Shown here: piece after piece, positions 24,698-34,378 of the stretch
How the letters are laid out: every line of letters begins with the position of its first letter
Numbering within the stretch: the stretch's first letter is position 1
NCBI RefSeq assembly: GCF_001552255.1
Contig: NZ_BCQV01000004.1
Span: forward strand, 62,001 to 126,000
DNA length: 64,000 bases
Source of the DNA: Alicyclobacillus shizuokensis NBRC 103103
GTDB lineage: Bacteria > Bacillota > Bacilli > Alicyclobacillales > Alicyclobacillaceae
Direction: 5' to 3'
Program-made: the position numbers and the translations under genes
The notes under the pieces: generated by a model
Databases searched by the model: none
What the model was told of the DNA's origin: nothing
The model's input: only the letters and a program-made list of their open reading frames with translations

Positions 24698-25483
24698 TTG
24701 AAACTGTTGGAGAAGGTTCAGGAACTTGGCCAATTGTTGCGGTCATCCAGTGACCAGGTGAATTTCAGCGACGTCGCCGAATTTCTTAGCCGCGTGATGT
24801 CCTGCAATGTATACATCGTCGGCCGCAAGGGCAAGATTCTCGGCTACGGCGTGATTGACGAGGCGCTCACCGAAGAGTGGCTGAAAATCATGACAGAAGA
24901 CGGCCGCTTCCCGGAGGAGTTCAACAAGCATCTGCTGCGCGTGGAGACGGCCACGCCCAACCTGCAGAACAAAGAACCGTTTTACGTGTTCTCGACGGAG
25001 GAGGAAAACGCCTCGTTCCAGTCGAAGTACATCGCGGTGGCGCCGGTCATCGGCGCGCGGGAACGTCAAGGCACGCTTGTGTTCGCGCGTTCGGAGCGCC
25101 CGTTTGACGATGACGACATGATTCTCATTGAGTACAGCGCGACGGTTGTGGCGTTGGAGGTTGTGCACTCCCGTCAGCAGCACAAGGAAGAAGAGGGTCG
25201 CCAGCGCTCGCTCGCGCGTTTGGCGGTGGACTCCCTCAGCTTCTCGGAACTGCAGGCTGCCAAGTACCTTATCGACGCGGTCAAGGAGTCACCGGACGGC
25301 ATCGTGGTCAGCAGCCAGATTGCCGACGAGCACGGTGTCACTCGTTCCGTCATCGTCAACAGCATTCGCAAGCTGGAGAGCGCCGGCACACTGGAGAGCC
25401 GCTCTCTCGGCATGAAGGGTACCCACCTGCGGATTCTCAACCCGTACGTCGAAGAGGAAATCGCGCGCCAGTTCGACCGCTGA
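24698..25483 (+). CDS. codY: GTP-sensing transcriptional regulator CodY
   Basis: CodY represses nutrient-scavenging and stationary-phase genes when GTP and branched-chain amino acids are plentiful. The 261-residue product has the GAF-type effector domain (residues 1-155; LSRVMSCNVYIVGRKGKILGYG and RLETATPNL-like segments) and a C-terminal winged helix: ESPDGIVVSSQIADEHGVTRSVIVNSIRKLESAGTLESRSLGMKGTHLRILN carries the highly conserved recognition helix. The TTG start at 24698 follows TAGGAGA by seven bases. It stands alone here, away from the clpYQ/xerC context seen in Bacillus subtilis, and has its own terminator. Confidence 0.95.
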   Translation: MKLLEKVQELGQLLRSSSDQVNFSDVAEFLSRVMSCNVYIVGRKGKILGYGVIDEALTEEWLKIMTEDGRFPEEFNKHLLRVETATPNLQNKEPFYVFSTEEENASFQSKYIAVAPVIGARERQGTLVFARSERPFDDDDMILIEYSATVVALEVVHSRQQHKEEEGRQRSLARLAVDSLSFSELQAAKYLIDAVKESPDGIVVSSQIADEHGVTRSVIVNSIRKLESAGTLESRSLGMKGTHLRILNPYVEEEIARQFDR

Positions 25484-25521
25484 CGCAGGGATATAGGCCC
25501 GCACCGGGCCGCCAGAAAACC

Positions 25522-25559
25522 AAGGGACCCCCTGGGCCGTCTCCCCAGAGGGTCCCTTT
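25522..25559 (+). terminator. intrinsic terminator of codY
   Basis: GGGACCC...CTGGG (25524-25536) pairs with CCCAG..GGGTCCC (25544-25556), a strong stem followed by TTTC. It begins about 40 bases after the codY stop and also lies 60 bases past the end of the convergent dipeptidase gene. Confidence 0.75.
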
Positions 25560-25615
25560 CGCATACCCTTTGCACACCTTTGGCCAAACCGGTAAATCCT
25601 CGATTTGGCTGGAGC

Positions 25616-26998
25616 CTACTTTCCGCGCAGCGCGTCCTCCAGACCTAGCCAGTACCAGCACAGGGTCTCCAACCCTTTTTCCAGGTTCGCCAAGCGGAAG
25701 AACTCGTTCGGCGCGTGGAAGTTTTCATCGCTGGAGGCAAACCCCATCATGACAATCGGGGCTCCCAGCAGGCGCGCGAACGTGTCCACGACTCCTATGG
25801 ATCCGCCCATGCGCGTGAACGCGGCCGGCTTACCGTAGGCCTTCTCATAGGCGCGTGCAGCCTGCTGGATGGCCGGATGGTCAAACGGGGCTACATAGGC
25901 GCGGCCGGCGTCAAACCGCTGTACGCTAGCTGTCACCCCTGGCGGTGCGTGGCGGCGCACGTGCGCTTCAATCGCCTCGAACACCCGCTCCGGGTCCTGG
26001 TCGGGGACCAGGCGGCAGGTGACCTTGGCGTGCGCCTCGTTGGGGATGACCGTCTTGGTGCCTGACCCCTGATAACCGCCATAGATGCCGTTGAACTCCA
26101 GGGTCGGCCGTACCCACAGCCGTTCCAGGGTCGTGTACCCGGCTTCGCCGTAGAGGGCAGGCACCTCCAATTCGGCGGCCAGTTGAGCGTCGTCAAACGG
26201 CAGCGCCGTTATCGACCGGCGTTCTTCTTCGCTCAGGGGCTGCACACCGTCATAAAACCCGTCCACCGTGATTCGGCCGGAATCGTCGTGCATCGAGTCC
26301 AGGATGTGCACCAGCGCCCGAATCGGGTTCTGCACGGCTCCTCCGTACAGCCCGGAGTGCAGGTCGCCCTTCGCCCCGCGCACATCAATCTGCAGCGCCG
26401 CCAGGCCGCGCAGGCCGTAACAGACCGACGGCTGGTCGGGCGCTAGCATGGTCGTGTCGGAAATGACGACGACATCCGCCTGCAGCAGGTCTCGGTGCTG
26501 CTCCACAAACCCTTCCAGGTGCCGGCTGCCAATCTCCTCCTCGCCCTCTATCAGCAGTTTGACATTGACCGGCAGCTCTCCCTCGGTTGCCAGCAACGCC
26601 TCGAGCGTCTTCAGGTGCATGAACACCTGTCCCTTGTCGTCGCTCGATCCGCGCGCATACAGCCGCCCGTCGCGCACGGTCGGTTCAAACGGCGGTGTCT
26701 GCCAGAGCTCGAGCGGATCGACCGGCTGCACGTCGTAGTGTCCGTAGATCAGGACCGTCGGCTTGCCGGGCGCCGCCAGGCGCTCTCCATAAACCACCGG
26801 GTGGCCGGGCGTCTCCATCACGGCGATGCCGTCGAGGCCAATCTCGCGCATGGCCTGCGCCAGATACTCCGCGCAGGCGCGGACATCCTGAGCGTACTCC
26901 GGTTGCGTGCTGATGCTCGGAAAACGCAGGAATTGCTTCAACTGTTCCAGGTGCTGCTCGCGATGGGACGCCAGGTAAGCAGCGAATGTGTGGCTCAC
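25616..26998 (-). CDS. M20 family dipeptidase
   Basis: This cytosolic zinc peptidase of 460 residues would release amino acids from dipeptides. Metal-site motifs are visible in order: VLIYGHYDVQPVDP (His and Asp), GSSDDKGQVFMHL (bridging Asp), LIEGEEEIGSRHLEGF (catalytic Glu and metal Glu), ADVVVISDTTML (Asp) and a C-terminal SSDENFHAPNEFF (His). A bacterial-exopeptidase dimerisation domain sits at about 190-350. GTG 26998 follows AAGGGGG by nine bases; readings extending to 27307 are unsupported. It lies downstream of the PAP2 gene but is separated by a terminator. Confidence 0.85.
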   Translation of the reverse strand: MSHTFAAYLASHREQHLEQLKQFLRFPSISTQPEYAQDVRACAEYLAQAMREIGLDGIAVMETPGHPVVYGERLAAPGKPTVLIYGHYDVQPVDPLELWQTPPFEPTVRDGRLYARGSSDDKGQVFMHLKTLEALLATEGELPVNVKLLIEGEEEIGSRHLEGFVEQHRDLLQADVVVISDTTMLAPDQPSVCYGLRGLAALQIDVRGAKGDLHSGLYGGAVQNPIRALVHILDSMHDDSGRITVDGFYDGVQPLSEEERRSITALPFDDAQLAAELEVPALYGEAGYTTLERLWVRPTLEFNGIYGGYQGSGTKTVIPNEAHAKVTCRLVPDQDPERVFEAIEAHVRRHAPPGVTASVQRFDAGRAYVAPFDHPAIQQAARAYEKAYGKPAAFTRMGGSIGVVDTFARLLGAPIVMMGFASSDENFHAPNEFFRLANLEKGLETLCWYWLGLEDALRGK

Positions 26999-27071
26999 GT
27001 TTCCATTGCCCCCTTTCCAGGTCACCCCTTCATTATAGCCTGGCGCCGGGAGCGGTTTACCAGACACTGGG

Positions 27072-27101
27072 CAAAACAAAGCGCGCCCTATGGGCGCGCT
27101 C
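27072..27101 (-). terminator. intrinsic terminator of the PAP2 phosphatase gene
   Basis: Reading leftward, AGCGCGCCC (27100-27092) and GGGCGCGCT (27088-27080) form a perfect nine-pair stem with a three-base loop, followed by TTGTTTTG. Confidence 0.7.
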
Positions 27102-27113
27102 CGCAGATGGGCA

Positions 27114-27728
27114 TCAGTAACGGTTGGAGTAGTGAAGAGAACGGCCGGATCGGGAAAACCGCCCCTGCCGGAAGATGCGCATGAGCAGGCGGCTGACCAC
27201 GGCCAGCGGCCGGTCAAACAGCCAGGCGACGCGGCCGGACACCGTACCGACGACGACGCTGGCCAACACGTCGGTCGGCCAGTGGTCACCGACGTAGACA
27301 CGGGCAATCATCACGAGAATGGCCAGAATCAAAAACGTCCAGCTTACCCAACGGGACGCTTTGCCGAACGATCCGCTGGTGAACCCGAACGCGCCGGAGG
27401 TGTGGTCGCTGGGGAACGAGGCGTCATCCGCGTGCGGCGCAATGTGGTTGACCTGGTGCGGCATCGCGACGAATGGACGGGGCCGGTACCAAATGGTTCC
27501 GATGATCAGGTTGATGATGAGCGCAATCACGCCGCCGGCCACGGAGACGACCAAAGCGTGCCGCCTGGCTTCTTCGCGCCGCGGCAGGGCGAACCAGGCG
27601 ATGATGAACAGGAGGGCGTACAGTTCCAACGAATACTGGGCGATGAAATACATAAACTGGTCGAGGCCGGGCGTATGGCCGGCATACTGGTTGATCGCGT
27701 GAAAGACCTCGTCGTCAAACGGATTCAT
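27114..27728 (-). CDS. PAP2 family undecaprenyl-diphosphatase, BcrC-like
   Basis: This membrane phosphatase probably recycles undecaprenyl pyrophosphate, the lipid carrier of wall synthesis, at the outer face of the membrane. All three PAP2 motifs are visible in 204 residues: IGTIWYRPRPF, FPSDHTSGAFG and ARVYVGDHWPTDVLAS. MNPFDDEVFHAINQYAGHTPGLDQFMYFIAQYS matches the BcrC N-terminus (helix 1 onset), and five to six helices are predicted. AAGGAGAG shortly before ATG 27728 supports the start. Bacitracin resistance is a known side effect of this family. Confidence 0.85.
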   Translation of the reverse strand: MNPFDDEVFHAINQYAGHTPGLDQFMYFIAQYSLELYALLFIIAWFALPRREEARRHALVVSVAGGVIALIINLIIGTIWYRPRPFVAMPHQVNHIAPHADDASFPSDHTSGAFGFTSGSFGKASRWVSWTFLILAILVMIARVYVGDHWPTDVLASVVVGTVSGRVAWLFDRPLAVVSRLLMRIFRQGRFSRSGRSLHYSNRY

Positions 27729-27912
27729 ATGGCTCTCCTTATCCTGCGAATGTGCCAGGGCGTGCAGGGACTGTCTGTCCGGTATGATACGCCAGCCCGG
27801 TGCGCCTGACAAGCGATTTTTTGTCAGCCTGCGTCGAAGACTGTGGCCGCGCCTATGTCGCAACCGGCGCGGGGGTTCACATCCAGCCGCATTTGTCATA
27901 TAATGGCCTCAG

Positions 27913-27953
27913 AAAGTTTCCTTAGGGAAAAATATTGTCCTTGGTGAAACTTT
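27913..27953 (+). promoter_or_regulatory. manganese-box-like inverted repeat before mntH
   Basis: AAAGTTTC (27913-27920) and GAAACTTT (27946-27953) are perfect inverted arms 25 bases apart. The left arm continues as AAAGTTTCCTTAGGGAAAA, itself near-palindromic and resembling the MntR operator of Bacilli; the right half TTGTCCTTGGTGAAACTTT reads as a second, weaker copy in opposite orientation. Two sites would suit cooperative binding by MntR dimers, 32-72 bases before the GTG start. Confidence 0.55.
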
Positions 27954-27984
27954 GTGTCTTGAAGCGAAAAAGGAGACCGATACC

Positions 27985-29331
<1,347 letters not shown>

Positions 29332-29448
29332 GGCATCGCCAGAGCCCGCCCCGGCTCGCCGCCGGTCCCCCAGGGCCAAAATTGAAACTCATCATCCAAT
29401 CGCCGTATCCCCAACCTCCTGGCGGACACATTCTGTGGAGCCAGGGGG

Positions 29449-29886
29449 TTATGGCGCCACGCCCGTTCCGGCCGCGTCCGGCGTGGTCGACTGGCAATGG
29501 GGGCAGGTGCCAAACAGGTCGGCGCGGTGAGATTCGACCTGAAACTCCCGCGGCACGTGCAGGAAGGACGGGCACTCGCGGATCTCATGCACACGGTGGC
29601 AGGAGAGGCACACGAAATGGTGATGGTGGCCGTCACTGCAAAACGCGTAGTAGACGTTGCCGTCCACCAAAAACGGCATTGCCGCGCCGACCTTTGTCAG
29701 GACCTCCAAGAGTCGGTATACTGTGGTTAATCCGACGCGCGCGCCGTGTTCCTGCGCCCACTCGTGCAGTTGCGCCGGGGTCAACATGCGCTCGGACTGC
29801 ACGAACAGTTCCAGCAGGGATTGCCGTTCGCGCGTCAGGCGAAAGTTTTGTTCGTGCAGCAGTTGCCGCAACCGTTCTTGATTCAT
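29449..29886 (-). CDS. Fur-family metalloregulator, Zur-like
   Basis: This 145-residue repressor has a winged helix (residues about 10-80: RLTRERQSLLELFVQSERMLTPAQLHEWAQEHGARVGLTTVYRLLEVLTKVGAA). The C-terminal metal and dimer domain carries GHHHHFVCLSCHRVHEI and FGTCPHC, the two CxxC pairs that hold structural zinc. The HHHH cluster and short length suit Zur or Fur; which metal is sensed cannot be fixed. The start is ATG 29886 with only a weak GAGAG site. It is divergent from the serine acetyltransferase gene and convergent with mntH. Confidence 0.8.
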   Translation of the reverse strand: MNQERLRQLLHEQNFRLTRERQSLLELFVQSERMLTPAQLHEWAQEHGARVGLTTVYRLLEVLTKVGAAMPFLVDGNVYYAFCSDGHHHHFVCLSCHRVHEIRECPSFLHVPREFQVESHRADLFGTCPHCQSTTPDAAGTGVAP

Positions 29887-29917
29887 TATCTCTCACTCTC
29901 GCGGGTTTATCGAAAAT

Positions 29918-29940
29918 CGTTTTGCATACGCAATGTAACG
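29918..29940. promoter_or_regulatory. near-palindromic site in the fur-like/cysE divergent region
   Basis: CGTTTTGCATACGCAATGTAACG contains perfect TTGC/GCAA arms around ATAC, with outer CGTT and AACG arms that match with a shift. It lies 32 bases before the Fur-family start and could be its autoregulatory operator, also affecting the divergent acetyltransferase. Confidence 0.4.
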
Positions 29941-30023
29941 CGGTGGCACCTATCTGTCAATCCGCGTCTGTGTTTTATCACTTCAGGTCTGGTCCTGATC
30001 TTGCGCCATGAGGAGGTTTTCCG

Positions 30024-30887
30024 GTGAGTTCGCGACACGACATCGCCCAACAGATGAAAAGGCAATGCTGCCAATGGTTTGAAGGTCGCGCCTGCCATCC
30101 CGAGCCGGATGGGATTCGGCAGATTGTCCAACTGGTCAGGCAGTTGATGGCGTGCAACTATTTTCCTCCCGAGAGCGGCCGCAGCCTCGGCGATGTCGTC
30201 GATGACCTGCACGTGACCCTGGCTCGACAAATCCATCGAGCCCTGTTCCGACGCTGCTACGACCAAGATGCCACACCCGAGTCGCGGGCGGAAGCCGACG
30301 CGAAGGCGGATCTCTTGATTGCTAGGCTGCCCGACCTGCAGGCCATGCTCTACGACGATGTGTTGGAGACCTATAACAACGATCCGGCTGCAACCGGTTA
30401 CGACGAGATCATCCTGACCTACCCAGGTCTGCAGGCGCTGCTCATCTATCGGGTCGCCAATGCCCTATATCACCTGGACGTGCCGTTGCTGCCGCGCATG
30501 ATGACCGAATACGGCCACCGCCTGACCGGAGTGGACATCCACCCAGGGGCCACCATCGGTCGTGGCATCATGATTGACCACGCCACCGGGATTGTCATCG
30601 GCGAGACGGCGGTGGTCGGAGACCACGTCAAGATCTACCAAGGAGTCACGATTGGTGCACTGCACCTGCCGCGCGACGAGGCGGGCCTGATGGTGCGGCG
30701 GACGAAGCGCCACCCGACGATTGAAGACGGCGTTGTGCTGTATGCCAACGCCACCGTGCTCGGCGGTGACACCGTCATCGGGCACCATTCGGTCATCGGC
30801 AGCAGTGCCTGGGTGACCGAGAGCGTCCCGCCATACTCCAAGGTGTTTTATCAGGCTGAGACCGTGGTCCGATTGCGCCGCGGCTGA
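30024..30887 (+). CDS. serine O-acetyltransferase, EpsC-type
   Basis: This enzyme probably makes O-acetylserine from serine and acetyl-CoA for cysteine synthesis. The 287-residue protein is longer than short CysE forms and has the EpsC layout: a helical N-terminal half (FFPPESGRSLGDVVDDLHVTLARQIHRALFRRC) then LTYPGLQALLIYRVANALY, and a left-handed beta-helix with hexapeptide repeats: GVDIHPGATIGRGIMIDHATGIVIGETAVVGDHVKIYQGVTIGAL and TIEDGVVLYANATVLGGDTVIGHHSVIGSSAWV. His in the DIHPGA and DHATG positions are the usual catalytic residues. GTG 30024 follows AGGAGG by eight bases. No cysteine synthase gene is adjacent. Confidence 0.85.
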   Translation: MSSRHDIAQQMKRQCCQWFEGRACHPEPDGIRQIVQLVRQLMACNYFPPESGRSLGDVVDDLHVTLARQIHRALFRRCYDQDATPESRAEADAKADLLIARLPDLQAMLYDDVLETYNNDPAATGYDEIILTYPGLQALLIYRVANALYHLDVPLLPRMMTEYGHRLTGVDIHPGATIGRGIMIDHATGIVIGETAVVGDHVKIYQGVTIGALHLPRDEAGLMVRRTKRHPTIEDGVVLYANATVLGGDTVIGHHSVIGSSAWVTESVPPYSKVFYQAETVVRLRRG

Positions 30888-30920
30888 GGGATTGCGGTGC
30901 CCACGGCAGGGGGTGAAGGT

Positions 30921-31937
30921 ATGGCCACACGTCGAGACGTTGCCCGGCTGGCCGGGGTTTCTCCATCCACCGTATCGCGCGTTCTCAACGATAACGGGTA
31001 TGTGGCCGATGACGTGCGTAAGCGGGTGCACCGGGCCATTGAGGAATTGAACTATGTTCCCAATCGGCTGGCGCGCAGTCTGAGGATGCAGCAGTCCCGG
31101 CAGGTGGCCTGCATCACGCCCTCCATCAGCAACTCCTTTTATCTGGAGATCGTCGCCGGCATCGAGGAGACGGCGCTGGCCCACGATTACACCTTTTCTC
31201 TATACAGTCTGACGTACGAGAAGCGTGAGTACTTGGATGTCGTCCTGTCCGGGTTTTACGATGGGATGATCTTGCTGGCTCCGTACGAAATGGAAAAGAT
31301 TGTGGCATTATCCGAACTGGCTGGGCGGCTCCCGGTCAGTCTGTACTGCGACCGTGAGCGCCACCCCGACTTGCCGCACGTCTATGTGGACCTGCGCCGG
31401 GCGATGCGGGAGTGCACGGAGCACCTGATCTCGCTCGGGCACAGGCGAATTGTCTTCATGGGCTACCAGTTCTCCAGGCCGACTCAAAACCCACGCTACC
31501 TGGGATATCGAGACGCGCTGGAGAGCAACGGCATCCCATTGGACGAGTCCTTGACCCGGCTCTTTCCCGATTACCAGGATACCCTCACCTGCGGTTACCA
31601 GACGGTGTGCGACCTGTTGGACCGAGGGTGCTCCTTCACCGCCATCTGCGCGACCAACGACCTGATTGCAGTGGGGGCCATGCGCGCATTGGTCGAACAC
31701 GGCCTGAAGGTCCCCGACGACGTGTCCCTGACCGGAGTGGATGATTTGGAGATCGCCAGTTTGGTCACACCAACCCTCTCCACCATTCGCATCCCCAAGC
31801 GCCAAATTGGGAATGTCCTCATGGAGCAGATGCTGGCGCAAATCCATGGGGACGCCGCCGCGCCGCGCGCGGTGGAGGTTTCGACTACCCTGGTGTTGCG
31901 CGAATCCGTGAAAGCCCCGGCAAGCCCTGCGCCCTAG
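30921..31937 (+). CDS. LacI-family transcriptional regulator
   Basis: This 338-residue repressor has a perfect LacI headpiece (TRRDVARLAGVSPSTVSRVLNDNGYVADDVRKRVHRAIEELNYVPNRLARSL) and a periplasmic-binding-protein-like sugar domain (QVACITPSISNSFYLEIVAGIEE..., FTAICATNDLIAVGAMRALVEHGLKVPDDVSLTGVDD). ATG 30921 follows AGGGGGTGAAGG. The next gene is the GH42 beta-galactosidase, whose promoter carries a 17-bp palindrome, so it is the probable galactoside-responsive repressor of that gene and perhaps of the gal genes 10 kb away. Confidence 0.9.
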   Translation: MATRRDVARLAGVSPSTVSRVLNDNGYVADDVRKRVHRAIEELNYVPNRLARSLRMQQSRQVACITPSISNSFYLEIVAGIEETALAHDYTFSLYSLTYEKREYLDVVLSGFYDGMILLAPYEMEKIVALSELAGRLPVSLYCDRERHPDLPHVYVDLRRAMRECTEHLISLGHRRIVFMGYQFSRPTQNPRYLGYRDALESNGIPLDESLTRLFPDYQDTLTCGYQTVCDLLDRGCSFTAICATNDLIAVGAMRALVEHGLKVPDDVSLTGVDDLEIASLVTPTLSTIRIPKRQIGNVLMEQMLAQIHGDAAAPRAVEVSTTLVLRESVKAPASPAP

Positions 31938-31980
31938 GCCGGCGGCCTGCGGAGTCGGCCTCCTCCGTATTTTCATCCGT

Positions 31981-32015
31981 TTCGTTTGACAAGCGAATGG
32001 CCATCGAAATAACAT
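31981..32015 (+). promoter_or_regulatory. beta-galactosidase promoter overlapped by a palindromic operator
   Basis: TTGACA (31986-31991) and TAACAT (32010-32015) at 18-base spacing form the promoter. The palindrome TTCGTTTGACAAGCGAA (31981-31997; seven of eight arm pairs match around a central A) covers the whole -35 box, a position where repressor binding would block RNA polymerase. The LacI-type product of the upstream gene is the obvious candidate. Confidence 0.6.
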
Positions 32016-32027
32016 GGACTCATGCGG

Positions 32028-32041
32028 AGTAACCGTTTTCA
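32028..32041 (+). promoter_or_regulatory. possible CcpA (cre) site
   Basis: AGTAACCGTTTTCA differs at the first position from the core TGNAANCGNWNNCA pattern (A for T). It lies just past the predicted transcription start of the beta-galactosidase gene, a usual roadblock position for glucose repression. Confidence 0.35.
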
Positions 32042-32084
32042 GGTGTCGTAGGTCGAATGTGGTCACGAAACCACAGGCGGAAGG

Positions 32085-34190
32085 ATGGGGAGAACTTTGC
32101 CATTTGCACAAAACACCCGACACATCTTTTACGGAGGCGACTACAACCCTGAGCAGTGGCCAAAGGAGGTGTGGCAGGAAGACGTCAGGCTGATGCGCGA
32201 AGCGGGTGTCAACATGGTGAGTCTGGCGATTTTCGCCTGGGCCAAGCTGGAGCCGTCGCCTGGGCAGTTCGATTTTTCCTGGTTGGACGAAGTGGTGAAC
32301 TTGCTGTGGCAGAACGGCATCGCGGTCAATCTGGCGACGGCCACGGCGTCGCCGCCGGCGTGGCTGGTGGTGCGCCATCCCGAAGTGTTGCCGGTGGATG
32401 AAAACGGGGTGCGCTACTCGCACGGATCGCGTCAGCACTATTGCCCCAACAGTCCGGAATATGGGGAATACAGTCGGCGGTTGGTGCGCGCGCTGGCAGA
32501 GCACTACAAAGACCATCCCGCGCTGGCGATGTGGCACGTCAACAACGAGTACGGCTGCCACGTGTCGCGCTGCTTTTGTCCGCGCTGCGAGGCCGCCTTT
32601 CGCGGCTGGTTGAAGGCGCGCTACGGGAGCCTGGAGGAGCTGAACGACCGCTGGGGCACCGCGTTTTGGAGTCAAACCTACTATGACTGGAGTGAAATTC
32701 CGCTCCCGCGCAAGACGCCGACGTACGCCAACCCGGCGCAGCAGCTGGACTACGCGCGCTTCATGTCGGACAGCCTGATTGAGTTATACGTGGCAGAGAG
32801 CGACGTTCTGAAGCAGGTCACGCCCCACGTCCCGGTGATGACCAACCTGATGGGCTTCTTCAAACCGATTGACTACTTCAAGTTGGCCCAGCACATGGAC
32901 CTGGTGACCTGGGACAGCTATCCCGAGCCGACCGCCGGCATCCCTGTGCTGGCCGCGATGTCGCACGACCTGATGCGCAGCCTGAAGCAGGGGCAGCCGT
33001 TCCTCTTGATGGAACAGACGGCCAGCCAGGTCAACTGGCGACCGCAGAATCCCCTTAAGCGCCCGGGTGTGACGCGGCTGTGGAGCTACCAGACGATAGC
33101 GCGAGGCGGCGACGGCATCCTGTTCTTCCAGTGGCGCGCTTCCCGCGCCGGAGCCGAAAAGTTCCATGGCGCCATGCTGCCGCACGCAGGCAGCAACACC
33201 CGTGTGTTTCGCGAGGTTGTACAGCTGGGGCAGGAGCTGCCAGGGCTTGCCGAGGTTGTAGGCAGCCGCGTCCGGGCGCAGGTGGCCATCCTGTTCGACT
33301 GGGCCAACTGGTGGGCGTTGGAGCTGGGTTCAAAGCCGAGCCAGGACATCCGCTACCTGGATGAACTGCTGCGCTGGTACCGGCCTTTATTCGAGCAGAA
33401 CGTCGCCGTCGACTTTGTCCCCCCGGAGGCGGACCTGTCCAAATACAAACTGGTGTTGGCGCCGCACCTGTACCTGCTGACCGAGCGCGCGGCCAGCGGC
33501 ATCGCCGACTATGTGCGCCGGGGCGGAGTGTTCTTGACGACATTCTTCTCGGGCATCGTCGACGAAAACGAGCGTGTGCACCTGGGCGGATACCCGGCGC
33601 CGCTCAGGAAGGTGCTGGGCATGTACGTGGAAGAGTTCGATCCGTTCCTCCCGCGTCAACAGGTTCCCTGCCGGTACACCGGTACAGCTTTGCCCGTTCC
33701 CGGAACCGGCGGGCTTGGTGCAGAGACATCCGGGGCCATAGACGCAGGGGGCCTACGGGACGTGCTGCCCGAGACGTTCTCCGGCGATCTGTGGGCGGAT
33801 GTCATTGTGCTGGAGGGGGCGCAGCCGCTGGCCGAGTTTGGTGCCGACTTTTACGCCGGTCGGGCGGCTGTGACGGCGCACAGTTTTGGTCAGGGTCTCG
33901 CCGTCTATGTGGGCACGCGGCCGGATGCGGACGCCATCAGGCGGCTGCTGTTCTCTATTGCCGATGTGGCCGGAGTGGAGCCCGCCTTGGTGACACCTGA
34001 GGGTGTAGAGGCAGTATGGCGGCAGCAGCCGGGCGGATCGCGCTTCTTGTTCCTGCTCAATCACACAGACGAGGAGCAGTCCATCGCGTTGGAGGACGTG
34101 CCTGGCCCCTTGAGGGATGTCTGGACCGGGGATGCGGTGGGGACAGTCCTGCGGTTGCAGGCACGGGGGGTGCGGGTGCTGAAACAATAG
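32085..34190 (+). CDS. GH42 beta-galactosidase
   Basis: This cytosolic enzyme removes terminal beta-galactose from lactose or galacto-oligosaccharides. The 701 residues cover the whole family: a TIM barrel (1-390) with acid/base Glu155 in WHVNNEYG and nucleophile Glu310 in FLLMEQT; a trimerisation domain (about 395-610); and a small C-terminal beta domain ending in VRVLKQ. Cys120, Cys163, Cys165 and Cys168 fit the zinc cluster known from thermophilic GH42 enzymes. There is no signal peptide. ATG 32085 sits very near its purine tract; TTG 32097 behind GGGGAG is an alternative. Expression is probably controlled by the adjacent LacI regulator. Confidence 0.92.
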   Translation: MGRTLPFAQNTRHIFYGGDYNPEQWPKEVWQEDVRLMREAGVNMVSLAIFAWAKLEPSPGQFDFSWLDEVVNLLWQNGIAVNLATATASPPAWLVVRHPEVLPVDENGVRYSHGSRQHYCPNSPEYGEYSRRLVRALAEHYKDHPALAMWHVNNEYGCHVSRCFCPRCEAAFRGWLKARYGSLEELNDRWGTAFWSQTYYDWSEIPLPRKTPTYANPAQQLDYARFMSDSLIELYVAESDVLKQVTPHVPVMTNLMGFFKPIDYFKLAQHMDLVTWDSYPEPTAGIPVLAAMSHDLMRSLKQGQPFLLMEQTASQVNWRPQNPLKRPGVTRLWSYQTIARGGDGILFFQWRASRAGAEKFHGAMLPHAGSNTRVFREVVQLGQELPGLAEVVGSRVRAQVAILFDWANWWALELGSKPSQDIRYLDELLRWYRPLFEQNVAVDFVPPEADLSKYKLVLAPHLYLLTERAASGIADYVRRGGVFLTTFFSGIVDENERVHLGGYPAPLRKVLGMYVEEFDPFLPRQQVPCRYTGTALPVPGTGGLGAETSGAIDAGGLRDVLPETFSGDLWADVIVLEGAQPLAEFGADFYAGRAAVTAHSFGQGLAVYVGTRPDADAIRRLLFSIADVAGVEPALVTPEGVEAVWRQQPGGSRFLFLLNHTDEEQSIALEDVPGPLRDVWTGDAVGTVLRLQARGVRVLKQ

Positions 34191-34249
34191 CCGCCATGGC
34201 GCGGGTTCGGCGTCCTGATGATGATCAGGGCCATCTGTCGGATCGGCCT

Positions 34250-34289
34250 GGTTAGCCGTAACATGGTTAGCCGTAACTATGTTACCTGG
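34250..34289. repeat. tandem palindromic repeat downstream of the beta-galactosidase gene
   Basis: GGTTAGCCGTAAC occurs at 34250-34262 and again at 34265-34277, period 15. Each copy has GTTA/TAAC arms around GCCG, and the second continues into GTAAC-TAT-GTTAC. The set lies in the convergent gap between the GH42 and kimA genes, where a promoter operator is not expected. Confidence 0.6.
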
Positions 34290-34378
34290 ACAAAAGTTCG
34301 ATATCAATTCGGGCAAAAGTCCGATGGATTGTCGATGTGGCAAGTGTTATATTGTAGACAACCCTTTTCCCCTAGGAA

